Shown: positions 18,248 to 27,711 of the stretch, piece by piece
Layout: the number at the start of each line of letters is the position of its first letter
How positions within the stretch are numbered: the stretch's first letter is position 1
Source: Mesorhizobium sp. NZP2298
Lineage (GTDB): Bacteria > Pseudomonadota > Alphaproteobacteria > Rhizobiales > Rhizobiaceae
Length of the DNA: 64,000 nucleotides
NCBI RefSeq assembly: GCF_013170825.1
Contig: NZ_CP033365.1
Coordinates: 186,001 to 250,000 of the forward strand
Reading direction: 5' to 3'
Notes under the pieces: model-generated
The model's database searches: none
The model's input: only the letters and a program-made list of their open reading frames with translations
What the model was told of the DNA's origin: nothing
Translations under genes and position numbers: made by a program

Positions 18248-19054
18248 ATGAAGTGCCTGGTCATCAATCTCGATCGCTCTCCCGACCGGCTTGCCCATAT
18301 GACCGCCGAATTTGCTCGCATCGGGATCGCCTTCGAGCGGGTGGTGGCAATTGACGGCAGGCAGCATCCGTATCTGGGGCTGCAACCACAGCATGCACTG
18401 CACGCCGTGCAACGCCTTTCCGGCAGCGAGATTGCTTGCCTGCACAGCCATCGCGCCTGCTGGGCCATCATCGCGCAGGACGACGCGCCCTACGGCGCCG
18501 TGTTCGAGGACGACATGGTGTTTTCGGCGAAGGCCGGTGCGCTGCTTGCCGATGCGAATTGGGTTCCGGCCGATACCGATATCGTCAAGCTCGAGACATT
18601 CTTCCACACGACCGTGATCCAGAGAGAACGGTTTTCCGTGGGCCACGGCTTTTCCATGTTCAGACTGCGCAAGAACCACATAGGAGCCGGAGGTTACCTG
18701 CTCTCCAAGCAAGCCGCCCGCGACCTTCTCCTGGCAACCGAGGAGGTCAACGTGGCAGTGGACAATCTCATTTTTGATCCCGCGTTCGCAACATCGACCG
18801 GCAAGACGATATACCAGCTCGTTCCAGCCCTGTGCGCGCAGGAACAGTTCGTTGGCGCCAAGTTGCCCAGTCTGCTTGCGCCGGAACGGGACGCCGAGTG
18901 GGTCGCCGCCGGGCTTGCGAACAAGCGCAGGAAGCCGGTCACGGCGCGAGTCAGGAGAGAGGTCCGGCGGACCGCGCGGTGGATTGCCGACTTCTGCAGG
19001 TTCCGGCGACAGATTGTCGTCCCCCTCGGCCCGATCGAGGCAAGCGACCAATGA
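18248..19054 (+). CDS. glycosyltransferase family 25, copy 2
   Basis: 268 residues, colinear over the whole length with the copies at 17218 and 19051; same KCLVINLDRSPDRL start and GAVFEDDMVFS acidic motif. The first 60 bases of the gene are almost the same as those of copy 1. The last codons overlap copy 3 (ATGA at 19051-19054), so copies 2 and 3 are translationally coupled. The 226-bp gap before it is AT-richer than its surroundings and may hold a promoter, but no clear box was picked. Confidence 0.88.
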   Translation: MKCLVINLDRSPDRLAHMTAEFARIGIAFERVVAIDGRQHPYLGLQPQHALHAVQRLSGSEIACLHSHRACWAIIAQDDAPYGAVFEDDMVFSAKAGALLADANWVPADTDIVKLETFFHTTVIQRERFSVGHGFSMFRLRKNHIGAGGYLLSKQAARDLLLATEEVNVAVDNLIFDPAFATSTGKTIYQLVPALCAQEQFVGAKLPSLLAPERDAEWVAAGLANKRRKPVTARVRREVRRTARWIADFCRFRRQIVVPLGPIEASDQ

Positions 19055-19848
19055 AGCGCCTGGTCATCAATCTCGATCGGTCTCCCGAGCGGCTTGCCCA
19101 CATGACAGCGGAGTTTGCCCGCATCAACATCGGGTTCGAGCGGGTCGCGGGGATCGATGCAAAGCAGCATCCCGACCTGGTGCTGCAGCCTCAGCACGCG
19201 ATACACGCCATCCGGCCGCTTTCCGGCAGCGAGATCGCCTGCCTGCACAGCCATCGTGCCTGCTGGACGATCATTGCCCAAGACGATGCCCCGTACGGCG
19301 CCGTGTTCGAAGACGATATGGTCTTCTCCGGCAAGGCGGGGGCTTTGCTGGGCGATATCGGTTGGGTGCCGGCGGACGCGGATGTCGTGAAGCTCGAGAC
19401 GTTCTTCTCCAGAACCGTGGTCCAGAGGAGAAGGATCGCCGCTGGAAACGGTTTTTCCGTGGTCCGGCTCCGCAAGGGCCACCCGGGGGCCGGGGGTTAT
19501 CTCCTCTCGCGGCAAACGGCACGCGACTTTCTGGAGGCGACGGCGCATATCAACATAGCTGTCGATGATCTCATCTTCGACCCCATCATGTCAGCCGGCA
19601 AGACTGTCTACCAACTTGTTCCCGCCTTGTGCGCGCAGGACCAGTTCGTTGCCGACAGGCTGCCAAGCCTGCTTGATCAGGAGCGGGATGCCGCGCGGAC
19701 CGCGAGTGGGCTTATGACAAGGCACAGAAAGCCGACAGCGGTGAGAATCAAGAGAGAGGCCGGACGGACCATACGGTGGATCGCCGACTTCTGCAGATTC
19801 CGACGACACATTGTCGTACCCCTCGATCCGATCGAGGCAACGGACTAG
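19051..19848 (+). CDS. glycosyltransferase family 25, copy 3
   Basis: 265 residues starting MKRLVINLDRSPERL at the ATG that overlaps the previous stop. Longer in-frame starts lie inside copy 2 and are rejected. Shares GAVFEDDMVFS, the GAGGYLLSRQ segment and the C-terminal basic tail (IADFCRFRRHIVVPL) with copy 2, closer to it than to copy 1, so the array probably grew by two duplications. Target sugar acceptor unknown. Confidence 0.88.
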   Translation: MKRLVINLDRSPERLAHMTAEFARINIGFERVAGIDAKQHPDLVLQPQHAIHAIRPLSGSEIACLHSHRACWTIIAQDDAPYGAVFEDDMVFSGKAGALLGDIGWVPADADVVKLETFFSRTVVQRRRIAAGNGFSVVRLRKGHPGAGGYLLSRQTARDFLEATAHINIAVDDLIFDPIMSAGKTVYQLVPALCAQDQFVADRLPSLLDQERDAARTASGLMTRHRKPTAVRIKREAGRTIRWIADFCRFRRHIVVPLDPIEATD

Positions 19849-19850
19849 CG

Positions 19851-19927
19851 GTTCATCGTTTCACGGAAGCTAGGTGCTTTTCCCGAGAGGAACCGTTTCA
19901 CACTTTCCTGGAGTTGCTTCAGCCCTC
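19851..19927. repeat. RIME-like intergenic mosaic repeat (partial)
   Basis: Contains the blocks CGTTTCACGGAA, CTTTTCCCGAGAGGAACCG and CACACTTTCCTGGAGTTGC, which recur in longer form at 22841-22973 and, inverted, at 56655-56816. Fills the gap before glnD. Confidence 0.6.
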
Positions 19928-20012
19928 GCACCGGGCTGCAAGCCGGCCCCATACCCAGCGCCGCGAAAACGCGCTATAGACGCCGCCCAAAAGGCAAGGC
20001 CGACCGGTACCT

Positions 20013-22814
20013 ATGGCGAAAATCTCCCTGAAGCTCGATGAACTGATCGATGGCGAAGCCTTGCGCCGCGAGATGACCGCGCTGACGGCCGCCACGGCCG
20101 GCGACGGTTCCGGGCAGGCCGCCCGCGCCGGTGTGCTCCAGCTTCTCAAGGCCCGGCTCGCCGAAGGCCGAAAGATCGCCGAGGCCATGCTGAGGCAAGA
20201 TGGCGGCGGCAACGCCTGCGCCGAGCGGCTGTCGCATCTGATGGATGAGCTGATCCGTGCGCTCTACGATTTCGCGGCGACGCATGTATACCGGGTGAAG
20301 AACCGCTCCGTGGCCGAACGCATGGCCGTCGTCGCCGTCGGCGGCTATGGCCGCGGCACGCTGGCGCCAGGATCCGACATCGACCTCCTGTTCCTGCTGC
20401 CCTACAAGCAGACGCCGTGGGGCGAACAGACCGTCGAATACATGCTCTACATGCTGTGGGATCTGGGCTTGAAGGTCGGCCACGCCACCCGCAACATCGA
20501 CGAGTGCCTCAGGCTGTCGCGCACCGACATCACCATCCGTACCTCGATCCTGGAAGCGCGCTTTCTGTGGGGCGAACGCAAGCTCTATGACGAGCTGATG
20601 CTGCGCTTCGACCACGAGGTGGTGCGAACGACCGGTCCGGAATATGTGCAGGCCAAGCTCGCCGAACGCGACGAGCGCCACGCCAAGGCCGGCGAAAGCC
20701 GCTACCTGGTCGAGCCCAATGTGAAGGACGGCAAGGGCGGCCTGCGCGACCTGCAGACGCTGTTCTGGATCGGCAAGTACTTCTACCGGGTGCGCACCGG
20801 CGAGGAACTGGTCGAAAAGGGCGTTTTCACCGGGGCCGAGTACCGGGAGTTCCAGAAGGCCGAGGACTTTCTGTGGGCGGTGCGCTGCCATATGCATTTC
20901 CTCACCGGCAAGGCCGAGGAGCGGCTGCATTTCGACATCCAGCGCGAGATCGCCGAGCGGCTGGGCTACACCACCCATCCCGGCCTGTCGGCGGTCGAAC
21001 GCTTCATGAAGCACTACTTCCTGGTGGCCAAGGATGTCGGCGACCTGACGCGCATCTTCTGCGCCGCGCTGGAGGAGGAGCAGGCCAAGCATGTGCCGGG
21101 GTTCAACCGCATCTTCCTGACCTTCCAGCGCCGCAAGCGCAAGCTCGCCGGCACGTCGGACTTCATCGTCGACAACCACCGCATCAACATCGCCGACGAT
21201 CAGGTGTTCGAACGCGATCCGGTCAATCTGCTGAGGCTGTTCTGGTTCGCCGACAAGCACGGGCTGGAGTTTCACCCCGATGCGCTGAAGCTGCTCACCC
21301 GCTCGCTCGGCCTGGTCAACAAGTCGCTGCGGCGCGACGAGGAAGCCAACCGGCTGTTCCTCGACATATTGACCTCGGACCGCAACGCCGAGCTCAACCT
21401 GCGGCGCATGAACGAGGCCGGGCTGCTGGGCCGGCTCATCCCCGATTTCGGCAAGATCGTCGCCATGATGCAGTTCTCGATGTACCACCACTACACGGTG
21501 GACGAGCACCTGATCCGCTGCATCGGCGTGCTGGCCGAGATCGAGCGCGGCGACGGCGAGAAGATCCATCCGCTGTCGCATTCGCTGATGCCGGGCCTGA
21601 AGAAGAGCCGCGAGGCGCTCTATGTCGCCGTGCTGCTGCACGACATCGCCAAGGGCAGGCCGGAAGATCATTCCGAGGCCGGCGCGCGGATAGCGCGGCG
21701 CATCTGTCCGCATATGGGACTGTCGGCGGCGGATACGGAAACGGTCGCCTGGCTGGTCGAGAACCACCTCGTGATGTCGATGACGGCGCAGACCCGCGAT
21801 CTCAACGATCGCAAGACCATCGAGGATTTTGCCTCGATCGTGCAATCGGTCGAGCGGCTGAAACTGCTTTTGATCCTCACCGTCTGCGACATTAGGGGCG
21901 TCGGCCCGGGTGTGTGGAACGGCTGGAAGGGCCAGTTGCTGCGCACGCTCTACTACGAGACCGAATTGCTCCTGACCGGCGGCTTTTCGGAAGTGTCGCG
22001 GGCACAGCGCACCGCGGCGGCGCGCGAACGCCTGGCCGAGGCGCTCGCCGACTGGCCCGACAAGGCCCGCAAGCGCTATGTCGGGCTGCATTATGAAAAC
22101 TACCTGCTGACCGTGGATCTGCAGGACCAGCTTCGCCACGCCGAATTCATCCGCGAGGCGGACGCGGCCGGCAACAAGCTCGCCACCATGGTCAAGACGC
22201 ACCAGTTCGAGGCGGTGACCGAAATCACCGTGCTGGCGCAGGACCATCCCCGTCTTCTCTCGGTCATTGCCGGGGCGTGCGCCGGCGCCGGCGGCAACAT
22301 TGTCGACGCGCAGATCTTCACCACCTCGGACGGCCGCGCCCTGGACACGATCCTGATCTCGCGGGAATTCGACCGCGACGAGGATGAGCGGCGGCGCGCC
22401 GAGCGCGTCGGACGGCTGATCGAGGACGTGCTGTCGGGCAAGAGCTGGCTGCCGGAGATGATCGAGAAGCGCACCAAGCCAAGGCGCGGGTCCAAGGTGT
22501 TCAAGATTCCGCCGCGCGCCGAGATCCGCAACGCGCTGTCGAACCGCTTTTCCGTCGTCGAGGTCGAGGGGCTCGACCGCCCGGGCCTGCTGTCGGAGAT
22601 CACCGGCACGCTGTCCGACCTGTCGCTCGATATCGCATCGGCGCACATCACAACCTTCGGCGAGAAGGTCATCGACACCTTCTATGTCACCGACCTCACC
22701 GGCCAGAAGATCGACAGCCCGGCCCGCATCGCCACGATCCGCAACCGGCTGATGGCGACACTTGAAGGCATCGCGCCCGAACGCGGCGGCAAGGCCAAGG
22801 CGGCCGCCGAGTGA
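20013..22814 (+). CDS. glnD: bifunctional [protein-PII] uridylyltransferase/uridylyl-removing enzyme
   Basis: Senses glutamine and (de)uridylylates PII proteins, setting the nitrogen-control state. 933 residues with the full domain order. The nucleotidyltransferase domain has [18 protein letters not shown] near residues 109-126 (catalytic GSDID). The HD phosphohydrolase domain has LLHDIAKG near 541-548. Two ACT domains follow, around 735-800 ([15 protein letters not shown]) and 845-915 ([14 protein letters not shown]). It is followed by murJ with a repeat-filled gap, an order usual in rhizobia. Confidence 0.98.
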   Translation: MAKISLKLDELIDGEALRREMTALTAATAGDGSGQAARAGVLQLLKARLAEGRKIAEAMLRQDGGGNACAERLSHLMDELIRALYDFAATHVYRVKNRSVAERMAVVAVGGYGRGTLAPGSDIDLLFLLPYKQTPWGEQTVEYMLYMLWDLGLKVGHATRNIDECLRLSRTDITIRTSILEARFLWGERKLYDELMLRFDHEVVRTTGPEYVQAKLAERDERHAKAGESRYLVEPNVKDGKGGLRDLQTLFWIGKYFYRVRTGEELVEKGVFTGAEYREFQKAEDFLWAVRCHMHFLTGKAEERLHFDIQREIAERLGYTTHPGLSAVERFMKHYFLVAKDVGDLTRIFCAALEEEQAKHVPGFNRIFLTFQRRKRKLAGTSDFIVDNHRINIADDQVFERDPVNLLRLFWFADKHGLEFHPDALKLLTRSLGLVNKSLRRDEEANRLFLDILTSDRNAELNLRRMNEAGLLGRLIPDFGKIVAMMQFSMYHHYTVDEHLIRCIGVLAEIERGDGEKIHPLSHSLMPGLKKSREALYVAVLLHDIAKGRPEDHSEAGARIARRICPHMGLSAADTETVAWLVENHLVMSMTAQTRDLNDRKTIEDFASIVQSVERLKLLLILTVCDIRGVGPGVWNGWKGQLLRTLYYETELLLTGGFSEVSRAQRTAAARERLAEALADWPDKARKRYVGLHYENYLLTVDLQDQLRHAEFIREADAAGNKLATMVKTHQFEAVTEITVLAQDHPRLLSVIAGACAGAGGNIVDAQIFTTSDGRALDTILISREFDRDEDERRRAERVGRLIEDVLSGKSWLPEMIEKRTKPRRGSKVFKIPPRAEIRNALSNRFSVVEVEGLDRPGLLSEITGTLSDLSLDIASAHITTFGEKVIDTFYVTDLTGQKIDSPARIATIRNRLMATLEGIAPERGGKAKAAAE

Positions 22815-22840
22815 CTGCCATCCCCACCTTGTCCCAATCC

Positions 22841-22973
22841 CTAGGGCTGTTCACCGTTTCACGGAAACGACGAAACGCTCTAACTCTTTGTTTTAACACA
22901 ATTCCCAAGGGCAAAGCGCCATGCGCTTTGCCCGGGAAAACCGCTCACACTTTTCCCGGAATTGCTCCAAGGC
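22841..22973. repeat. RIME-type intergenic mosaic element
   Basis: About 130 bp with internal dyads: CCGTTTCACGGAAACG and GGGCAAAGCGCCATGCGCTTTGCCC. Ordered blocks include CTAACTCTTTGTTTT, AATTCCCAAGGG, CGGGAAAACCGCTCACACTT and TTCCCGGAATTGCTC. A near-complete inverted copy lies at 56655-56816. Confidence 0.8.
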
Positions 22974-22986
22974 AGTCTTCAAACGC

Positions 22987-24585
22987 ATGAGCCTCGTCAA
23001 GAAATTCGCTACCGTCGCTTCCGGCACGCTGATGAGCCGCGCGCTCGGTTTTGGCCGCGAGATGCTGATGGCGGCGGCACTCGGCACCGGTCCAGTCGCC
23101 GACGCCTTCAACGCCGCTTTCCAGTTTCCCAACACCTTTCGCCGGCTGTTCGCCGAAGGCGCCTTCAACGCCGCCTTCGTGCCGCTGTTCGCCAAGGAGA
23201 TCGAGACGCATGGCACGGACGGCGCCAAGCGTTTCTCCGAGGAAGTGTTCGGCGTTCTGTTCTCGGCGCTGCTGGTGCTGACCATCGCCATGGAACTGGC
23301 GATGCCACTGATCGTACGCTACCTGGTGGCCCCAGGCTTCGCCGACACGCCGGGCAAGTTCGAGACGACCGTCCGGCTCGCGACGATCATGTTCCCCTAC
23401 CTGATCTGCATGTCGCTCGCGGCCATGATGGCGGGCATGCTGAATTCCCTGCGCCGCTATTTCGCCGCGGCGGTCGCGCCCGCTTTCCTCAACATCATCC
23501 TGATCAGCGTGCTTGGCTACGCCTGGTATCATGGGCTGGACGCACATGCTGTCGGGTTCAGCCTGTCGTGGGGCGTTCTGGCGGCGGGCATCGTGCAACT
23601 CGCCATTGTCTGGGTGGCGGTGCGCAACGCCGGCATCTCGATCGGCTTCCGCCGGCCGAAGATGACGCCGAACGTGAAACGCCTTCTGATCCTGGCGCTG
23701 CCGGCGGCGATAACCGGCGGCATCACCCAGATCAACCAGTTGATCGGCACCGCGATCGCCTCGGCGCAGGACAGTGCCGTCTCCTCGCTCGCCTATGCCG
23801 ACCGCGTCTATCAGCTGCCGCTCGGTGTCGTCGGCGTCGCGGTGGCAATCGTGCTTCTGCCGGAACTGTCGCGGGCGCTGAAATCAGGCAATCTCATCGA
23901 GGCCGCCAACCTGCAGAACCGCTCCGTCGAGTTCACCTTGTTCATGACCTTGCCGGCGGCCGCCGCACTCTGGGTGATGTCGGAGCCGATCGTGCGGCTG
24001 GTCTATGAGCGCGGCGCCTTTGCCGCCAACCATTCGACGCCCACGGTGGCGGCGATCCTGGCGATCTTCGGCTTGGGCCTGCCGGCCTTCGTGCTGATCA
24101 AGGCCTTCACCCCGGGCTATTTCGCCCGCGAGGACACGCGCACGCCGATGATCTTCGCCGCGATCTCGGTGGCGGTGAACGTCGCCACCGCGCTGACGCT
24201 GTTCCCAAGGATGGGCGCACCCGGCATTGCGGTCGCCTCGGCCGTGGCCGGCTGGGTCAACGCGCTGATGCTGCTTGCGGTGCTGATCCGGCGCGGCCAC
24301 TGGGGCCGCGACGTGCCGCTCCTGAAGCGCATTCCCCGCCTGGTTCTGTCGGCGGCGGTAATGGCGGTGGCGCTGTATTTCGCCGAGCATTGGCTGGCCG
24401 TCAGGCTCGGCCCCGGTTCGCCGCTGGTCGTCAAGGCAACGACGCTGCTGACGTTGGTGGCCGGCGGCGCGCTGCTCTATTTCGTCACCGCCTTTGCCAC
24501 AGGCGGCGCCGATTTCGGCATGATCCGGCGCAATGTCAAACGCAAGGGACCACCGGCGCCTAAGGAACAGTCTCCAGACCAGTAA
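22987..24585 (+). CDS. murJ: lipid II flippase MurJ (MviN)
   Basis: 532-residue polytopic membrane protein, about 14 transmembrane helices, MOP-superfamily flippase that moves lipid II across the inner membrane for peptidoglycan synthesis. The N terminus MSLVKKFATVASGTLMSRALGFGREM is typical, as are DAFNAAFQFPNTFRRLFAEGAF and QINQLIGTAIAS. An upstream in-frame ATG at 22921 is rejected because that stretch is the intergenic repeat. The 3' end is overlapped by a doubtful minus-strand frame. Confidence 0.97.
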   Translation: MSLVKKFATVASGTLMSRALGFGREMLMAAALGTGPVADAFNAAFQFPNTFRRLFAEGAFNAAFVPLFAKEIETHGTDGAKRFSEEVFGVLFSALLVLTIAMELAMPLIVRYLVAPGFADTPGKFETTVRLATIMFPYLICMSLAAMMAGMLNSLRRYFAAAVAPAFLNIILISVLGYAWYHGLDAHAVGFSLSWGVLAAGIVQLAIVWVAVRNAGISIGFRRPKMTPNVKRLLILALPAAITGGITQINQLIGTAIASAQDSAVSSLAYADRVYQLPLGVVGVAVAIVLLPELSRALKSGNLIEAANLQNRSVEFTLFMTLPAAAALWVMSEPIVRLVYERGAFAANHSTPTVAAILAIFGLGLPAFVLIKAFTPGYFAREDTRTPMIFAAISVAVNVATALTLFPRMGAPGIAVASAVAGWVNALMLLAVLIRRGHWGRDVPLLKRIPRLVLSAAVMAVALYFAEHWLAVRLGPGSPLVVKATTLLTLVAGGALLYFVTAFATGGADFGMIRRNVKRKGPPAPKEQSPDQ

Positions 24586-24785
24586 GCCGGACGGTGGCGA
24601 TGTCGCCGGCAAGCATCAGTCTTCTCCAGACACAATTCGTCGTAGATTTGGCGCGGCAGTGGCTCGCGTGCCTGTTTGCTTAGCTCGATCCCGAATTCTG
24701 ACCGAAGCCGCGCCGCCGTCTCCCGCGGTGTCTCGCGGTCGCGTCGGCGCTTGAGCGCTTCCTCGTCGTCAACGGTCACGGGCAT
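24477..24785 (-). CDS. small hypothetical protein, possibly an antitoxin remnant
   Basis: About 102 codons from ATG 24785 (MPVTVDDEEAL). The first 55 residues look like a genuine charged, helical small protein (RETPRETAARLRSEFGIELS, then PLPRQIYDEL). The remainder runs antisense into the murJ 3' end and looks like non-selected sequence, so the frame may be a decayed or shifted gene. A possible operator is immediately upstream. I cannot place it in a family; a toxin partner was not found on either side. The 453-bp gap between murJ and trpS holds nothing else I recognise. Confidence 0.35.
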   Translation of the reverse strand: MPVTVDDEEALKRRRDRETPRETAARLRSEFGIELSKQAREPLPRQIYDELCLEKTDACRRHRHRPAYWSGDCSLGAGGPLRLTLRRIMPKSAPPVAKAVTK

Positions 24786-24804
24786 CCTATTTCTCACCAG
24801 GATC

Positions 24805-24838
24805 GTATGAAATACACGTGCCACCATATCATACACGT
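24805..24838. promoter_or_regulatory. possible operator: repeated ATACACGT and GTATGA/TCATAC dyad
   Basis: ATACACGT occurs at 24812-24819 and again at 24831-24838, 19 bp apart (about two helix turns), overlapping an inverted pair GTATGA (24805-24810) / TCATAC (24829-24834). It sits 20-50 bases before the ATG at 24785, where an autoregulatory site of a small antitoxin-like gene would be. Inference from pattern only. Confidence 0.35.
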
Positions 24839-25038
24839 CGATGTCGGCACGGACCTGTCAGACGGGGAAAGGCGCAACAAGCGCGGCGCCCGACAACATC
24901 GAACAAACAATTCAGCTGAGGCAATGGCCGTGCGGGTTCTCCTGCCTCTTGATCGTCTCCACACTCTCGTTCATAAGCGCGCCGTCGAAAGACTTTCGCC
25001 GCGCGCGAAACGGCCCTCCACAAGCCATGAGGAAACCC

Positions 25039-26106
25039 ATGTCCGCCTTCAAGCCTCTCGTCTTCTCCGGTGTCCAGCCGACCGGCAATCTGCATCTCGG
25101 CAACTATCTCGGCGCCATCAAGAAATTCGTCGCCCTGCAGGACACGTCCGACTGCATCTACTGCGTCGTCGACCTGCATTCGCTGACCGCGCAACTCGTG
25201 CATGACGACCTTGCCGACCAGACGCGGTCGATCACCGCCGCCTTCCTTGCCTCCGGCATCGACCCCAAGAAGCACATCGTCTTCAACCAGTCGCGGGTGA
25301 TGCAGCACGCCGAGCTTGCCTGGATCTTCAATTGCGTCGCGCGCATCGGCTGGATGAACAAGATGACGCAGTTCAAGGACAAGGCCGGCAAGGACCGCGA
25401 GAATGCCTCGCTGGGCCTGCTTGCCTACCCGTCCCTGATGGCTGCCGACATCCTGCTCTACCGCGCCACGCATGTGCCGGTGGGAGAGGACCAGAAGCAG
25501 CATCTTGAACTGACCCGCGACATCGCCCAGAAATTCAACAATGACTTTTCGAGCCGCATCGCCAGCCTTGGCGTCGGCGTCGAGATGCAGGTTGGCGAGG
25601 AGACGGTGAACGGCTTCTTCCCGATCACCGAACCGGTCATCGGCGGCCCGGCGGCACGCATCATGAGCCTGCGCGATGGGTCGAAGAAGATGTCGAAGTC
25701 AGACCCGTCGGACCTGTCGCGTATCAATCTGACGGACGATGCCGACACCATCTCGAAGAAGATCCGGAAGGCCAAGACTGATCCGGAAGCCTTGCCGAGC
25801 GAGGTCGACGGGCTGGAAAGCCGGCCGGAAGCGGAAAACCTGGTCGGCATCTATGCCGGCCTGGCCGAGATTTCGAAGGCCGACGTGCTCAAGGAATTCG
25901 GCGGCCAGCAGTTTTCGGTGTTCAAGCCGGCGCTGGCCGACCTCGCGGTGGAGAAGCTGGCGCCGATCGCCGGCGAGATGCGCCGCATCCAGGGTGACCG
26001 CGCCTATGTCGACGCGGTGCTCAGGGATGGCGGCGAACGCGCCGGCGTGCTCGCCGAAACGACCATGAAGACGGTGCGCGACATTATAGGCCTGCTGCAG
26101 GGCTGA
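25039..26106 (+). CDS. trpS: tryptophanyl-tRNA synthetase
   Basis: Class I aminoacyl-tRNA synthetase charging tRNA-Trp, 355 residues. The HIGH-type motif is [12 protein letters not shown] (residues about 12-23); the KMSKS loop is at residues 217-221. Start at 25039 (MSAFKPLV) because GAGGAAA is well placed before it; the alternative ATG at 25027 would include that ribosome site, and longer frames are implausible. Confidence 0.97.
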   Translation: MSAFKPLVFSGVQPTGNLHLGNYLGAIKKFVALQDTSDCIYCVVDLHSLTAQLVHDDLADQTRSITAAFLASGIDPKKHIVFNQSRVMQHAELAWIFNCVARIGWMNKMTQFKDKAGKDRENASLGLLAYPSLMAADILLYRATHVPVGEDQKQHLELTRDIAQKFNNDFSSRIASLGVGVEMQVGEETVNGFFPITEPVIGGPAARIMSLRDGSKKMSKSDPSDLSRINLTDDADTISKKIRKAKTDPEALPSEVDGLESRPEAENLVGIYAGLAEISKADVLKEFGGQQFSVFKPALADLAVEKLAPIAGEMRRIQGDRAYVDAVLRDGGERAGVLAETTMKTVRDIIGLLQG

Positions 26107-26210
26107 TCCCGGCGTCGGTGCACGGCATCAACACTGGCACAAGGCCGGCCGCTTGCGGCCGGTCGAAGCGGGTGGCAGATTGCGGTCGAAAACACATCGA
26201 GTAGATAGAC

Positions 26211-26702
26211 ATGGTCTCCAAACGCCTTAGCCGCGAAGCCGGTCATCGCAGGAAATTCCTGACGATCATCGACGACACGCCCGAGTGCGAACGCGCCGTC
26301 GCCTACGCCTCGAAGCGGGCGCTGAGCACCAACGGCACGCTGGTGCTGCTCTATGTCATCGTACCGGACGATTTCCAGCACTGGCTGGGCGTCGAGAAGA
26401 TCATGCGCGAGGAGGCGACCGCAACGGCGCGCGCGGCCCTCGACGGCTATGCCAACAAGGTGCGCCAGAAGCTCGGCATCGAGCCGGAAATGGTGGTGCG
26501 CGAAGGCAAGCCGACGGAAGAGATCCACAAGCTGATCGAGGAAGACCAGGATATCGCCATCCTGGTGCTGGCGGCCGGCGCCGGCAAGGAAGGGCCGGGA
26601 CCGCTGGTCGGTGCCGTTGCCGGCAAGGGTGCGGCCTTCCCTATTCCGGTCACGGTCGTGCCACAAAACCTTTCGGACGAGGAGATCGACAGCCTCGCTT
26701 GA
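26211..26702 (+). CDS. universal stress protein UspA family
   Basis: 163 residues, one Usp domain. The first strand KFLTIIDDTPECERAV binds nucleotide in ATP-type family members, and the C-terminal glycine loop AGAGKEGPGPLVG corresponds to the ATP-binding G-2X-G-9X-G(S/T) region, although spaced differently. Its role under stress is inferred by family. The position between trpS and nfu is a conserved rhizobial arrangement. The stop runs directly into a large palindrome. Confidence 0.9.
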   Translation: MVSKRLSREAGHRRKFLTIIDDTPECERAVAYASKRALSTNGTLVLLYVIVPDDFQHWLGVEKIMREEATATARAALDGYANKVRQKLGIEPEMVVREGKPTEEIHKLIEEDQDIAILVLAAGAGKEGPGPLVGAVAGKGAAFPIPVTVVPQNLSDEEIDSLA

Positions 26703-26843
26703 GATGTATTGATATTCAGGTGATGCCGGCCTGCGAATGGCAGCTTCCTGCGCTTCCGGTGCTCACGTACTTCAAGTACGCTCCGCTCCGGTTCTCGGAA
26801 ACCACCATTCTCGACTCGGCCTGACCTGAATCTCAACACATCT
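26702..26843. repeat. 142-bp imperfect palindrome downstream of the usp gene
   Basis: Outer 20-bp arms AGATGTATTGATATTCAGGT (26702-26721) and the complement of 26824-26843 agree at 18 of 20 positions. Pairing continues inward through GAATGG/CCATTC and CCGG blocks to a central CGTACTT-C-AAGTACG dyad at about 26766-26780. The whole element could fold as one long hairpin in RNA. It begins at the last base of the usp stop codon, so it may act as terminator or 3'-end stabiliser, or be a mobile palindromic unit. Confidence 0.75.
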
Positions 26844-26978
26844 CCCGTGAGTGCACGGTGAGCAAAAACATTCCGCCAGCCAGCCGTTCGGGCGACGCGT
26901 TTCGCTTGAATATCCAGCCAATAGAGCCTATTTAGAACTATTCCAAACTAGATGCCCGAAATGGGCACGGAGACGGCC

Positions 26979-27548
26979 ATGTTCATCCAGACCGAATCGA
27001 CGCCCAATCCTGCGACGCTGAAATTCCTGCCCGGCAAGGAAGTGCTCCTGGAAGGTACCGCCGATTTTCGCGATGCCGATAGCGCAGCCACGGCCTCGCC
27101 GCTGGCCGGCCGGCTGTTCGAAATCCCCGGCGTCACCGGCGTCTTCTTCGGCTACGACTTCATCACCGTGACCAAGGACGGCCCCGACTGGCAGCATCTG
27201 AAGCCGGCGATCCTCGGCGCCATCATGGAGCATTTCATGTCCGGTGCGCCTGTCATGGCCAAGACCGGCCCGGCCGCGGAGACCAGCCAGACCGGCGAAT
27301 TCTATGACAAGGCGGACGAGGAACTCGTCATCACCATCAAGGAACTGCTCGACACACGAGTACGCCCGGCAGTGGCCCAGGACGGTGGCGACATCACCTT
27401 CCGCGGCTTCGAGAACGGCACAGTGTTCCTGCATATGAAGGGCGCCTGCGCCGGTTGCCCGTCATCGACGGCGACGCTGAAGCACGGCATCCAGAATCTG
27501 CTTCGCCATTTTGTGCCCGAAGTGCAGCAGGTCGAGCAGGTCGCCTGA
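26979..27548 (+). CDS. NfuA-type Fe-S cluster scaffold/carrier protein
   Basis: 189 residues. N-terminal Nfu_N domain (MFIQTESTPNPATLKFLPG) and C-terminal NifU-like domain with the cluster-binding CxxC in GACAGCPSS (Cys157 and Cys160). Transfers 4Fe-4S clusters to apo-enzymes. An in-frame ATG at 26952 exists, but 26979 has GGAG seven bases upstream and the canonical family N terminus. Expected to work with the SUF machinery, encoded elsewhere. Confidence 0.94.
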   Translation: MFIQTESTPNPATLKFLPGKEVLLEGTADFRDADSAATASPLAGRLFEIPGVTGVFFGYDFITVTKDGPDWQHLKPAILGAIMEHFMSGAPVMAKTGPAAETSQTGEFYDKADEELVITIKELLDTRVRPAVAQDGGDITFRGFENGTVFLHMKGACAGCPSSTATLKHGIQNLLRHFVPEVQQVEQVA

Positions 27549-27612
27549 TACTTCCCGCGCCGCCGCTTCGGCCTGCGAGCGCGACTTGGAACATCCTGTT
27601 CGTGAATAACAA

Positions 27613-27638
27613 AAAACCGGGCCGAATTGCCCGGTTTT
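27613..27638. terminator. bidirectional rho-independent terminator
   Basis: AAAACCGGGC / GCCCGGTTTT, 10-bp stem with a six-base loop (CGAATT), flanked by A and T runs on both sides. It lies between the convergent nfu and L,D-transpeptidase genes and can serve both. Confidence 0.9.
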
Positions 27639-27711
27639 CTGTTTGGGACGTCCGTTGTTGCCTAGACGGTCCGCGCACGAAAGGTTTGACCTGATCCGGA
27701 GATCAGGATGC

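Noticed and set aside
19974..22646. 890-codon open frame on the minus strand
   Set aside because: Antisense to glnD, which is complete with all domains.
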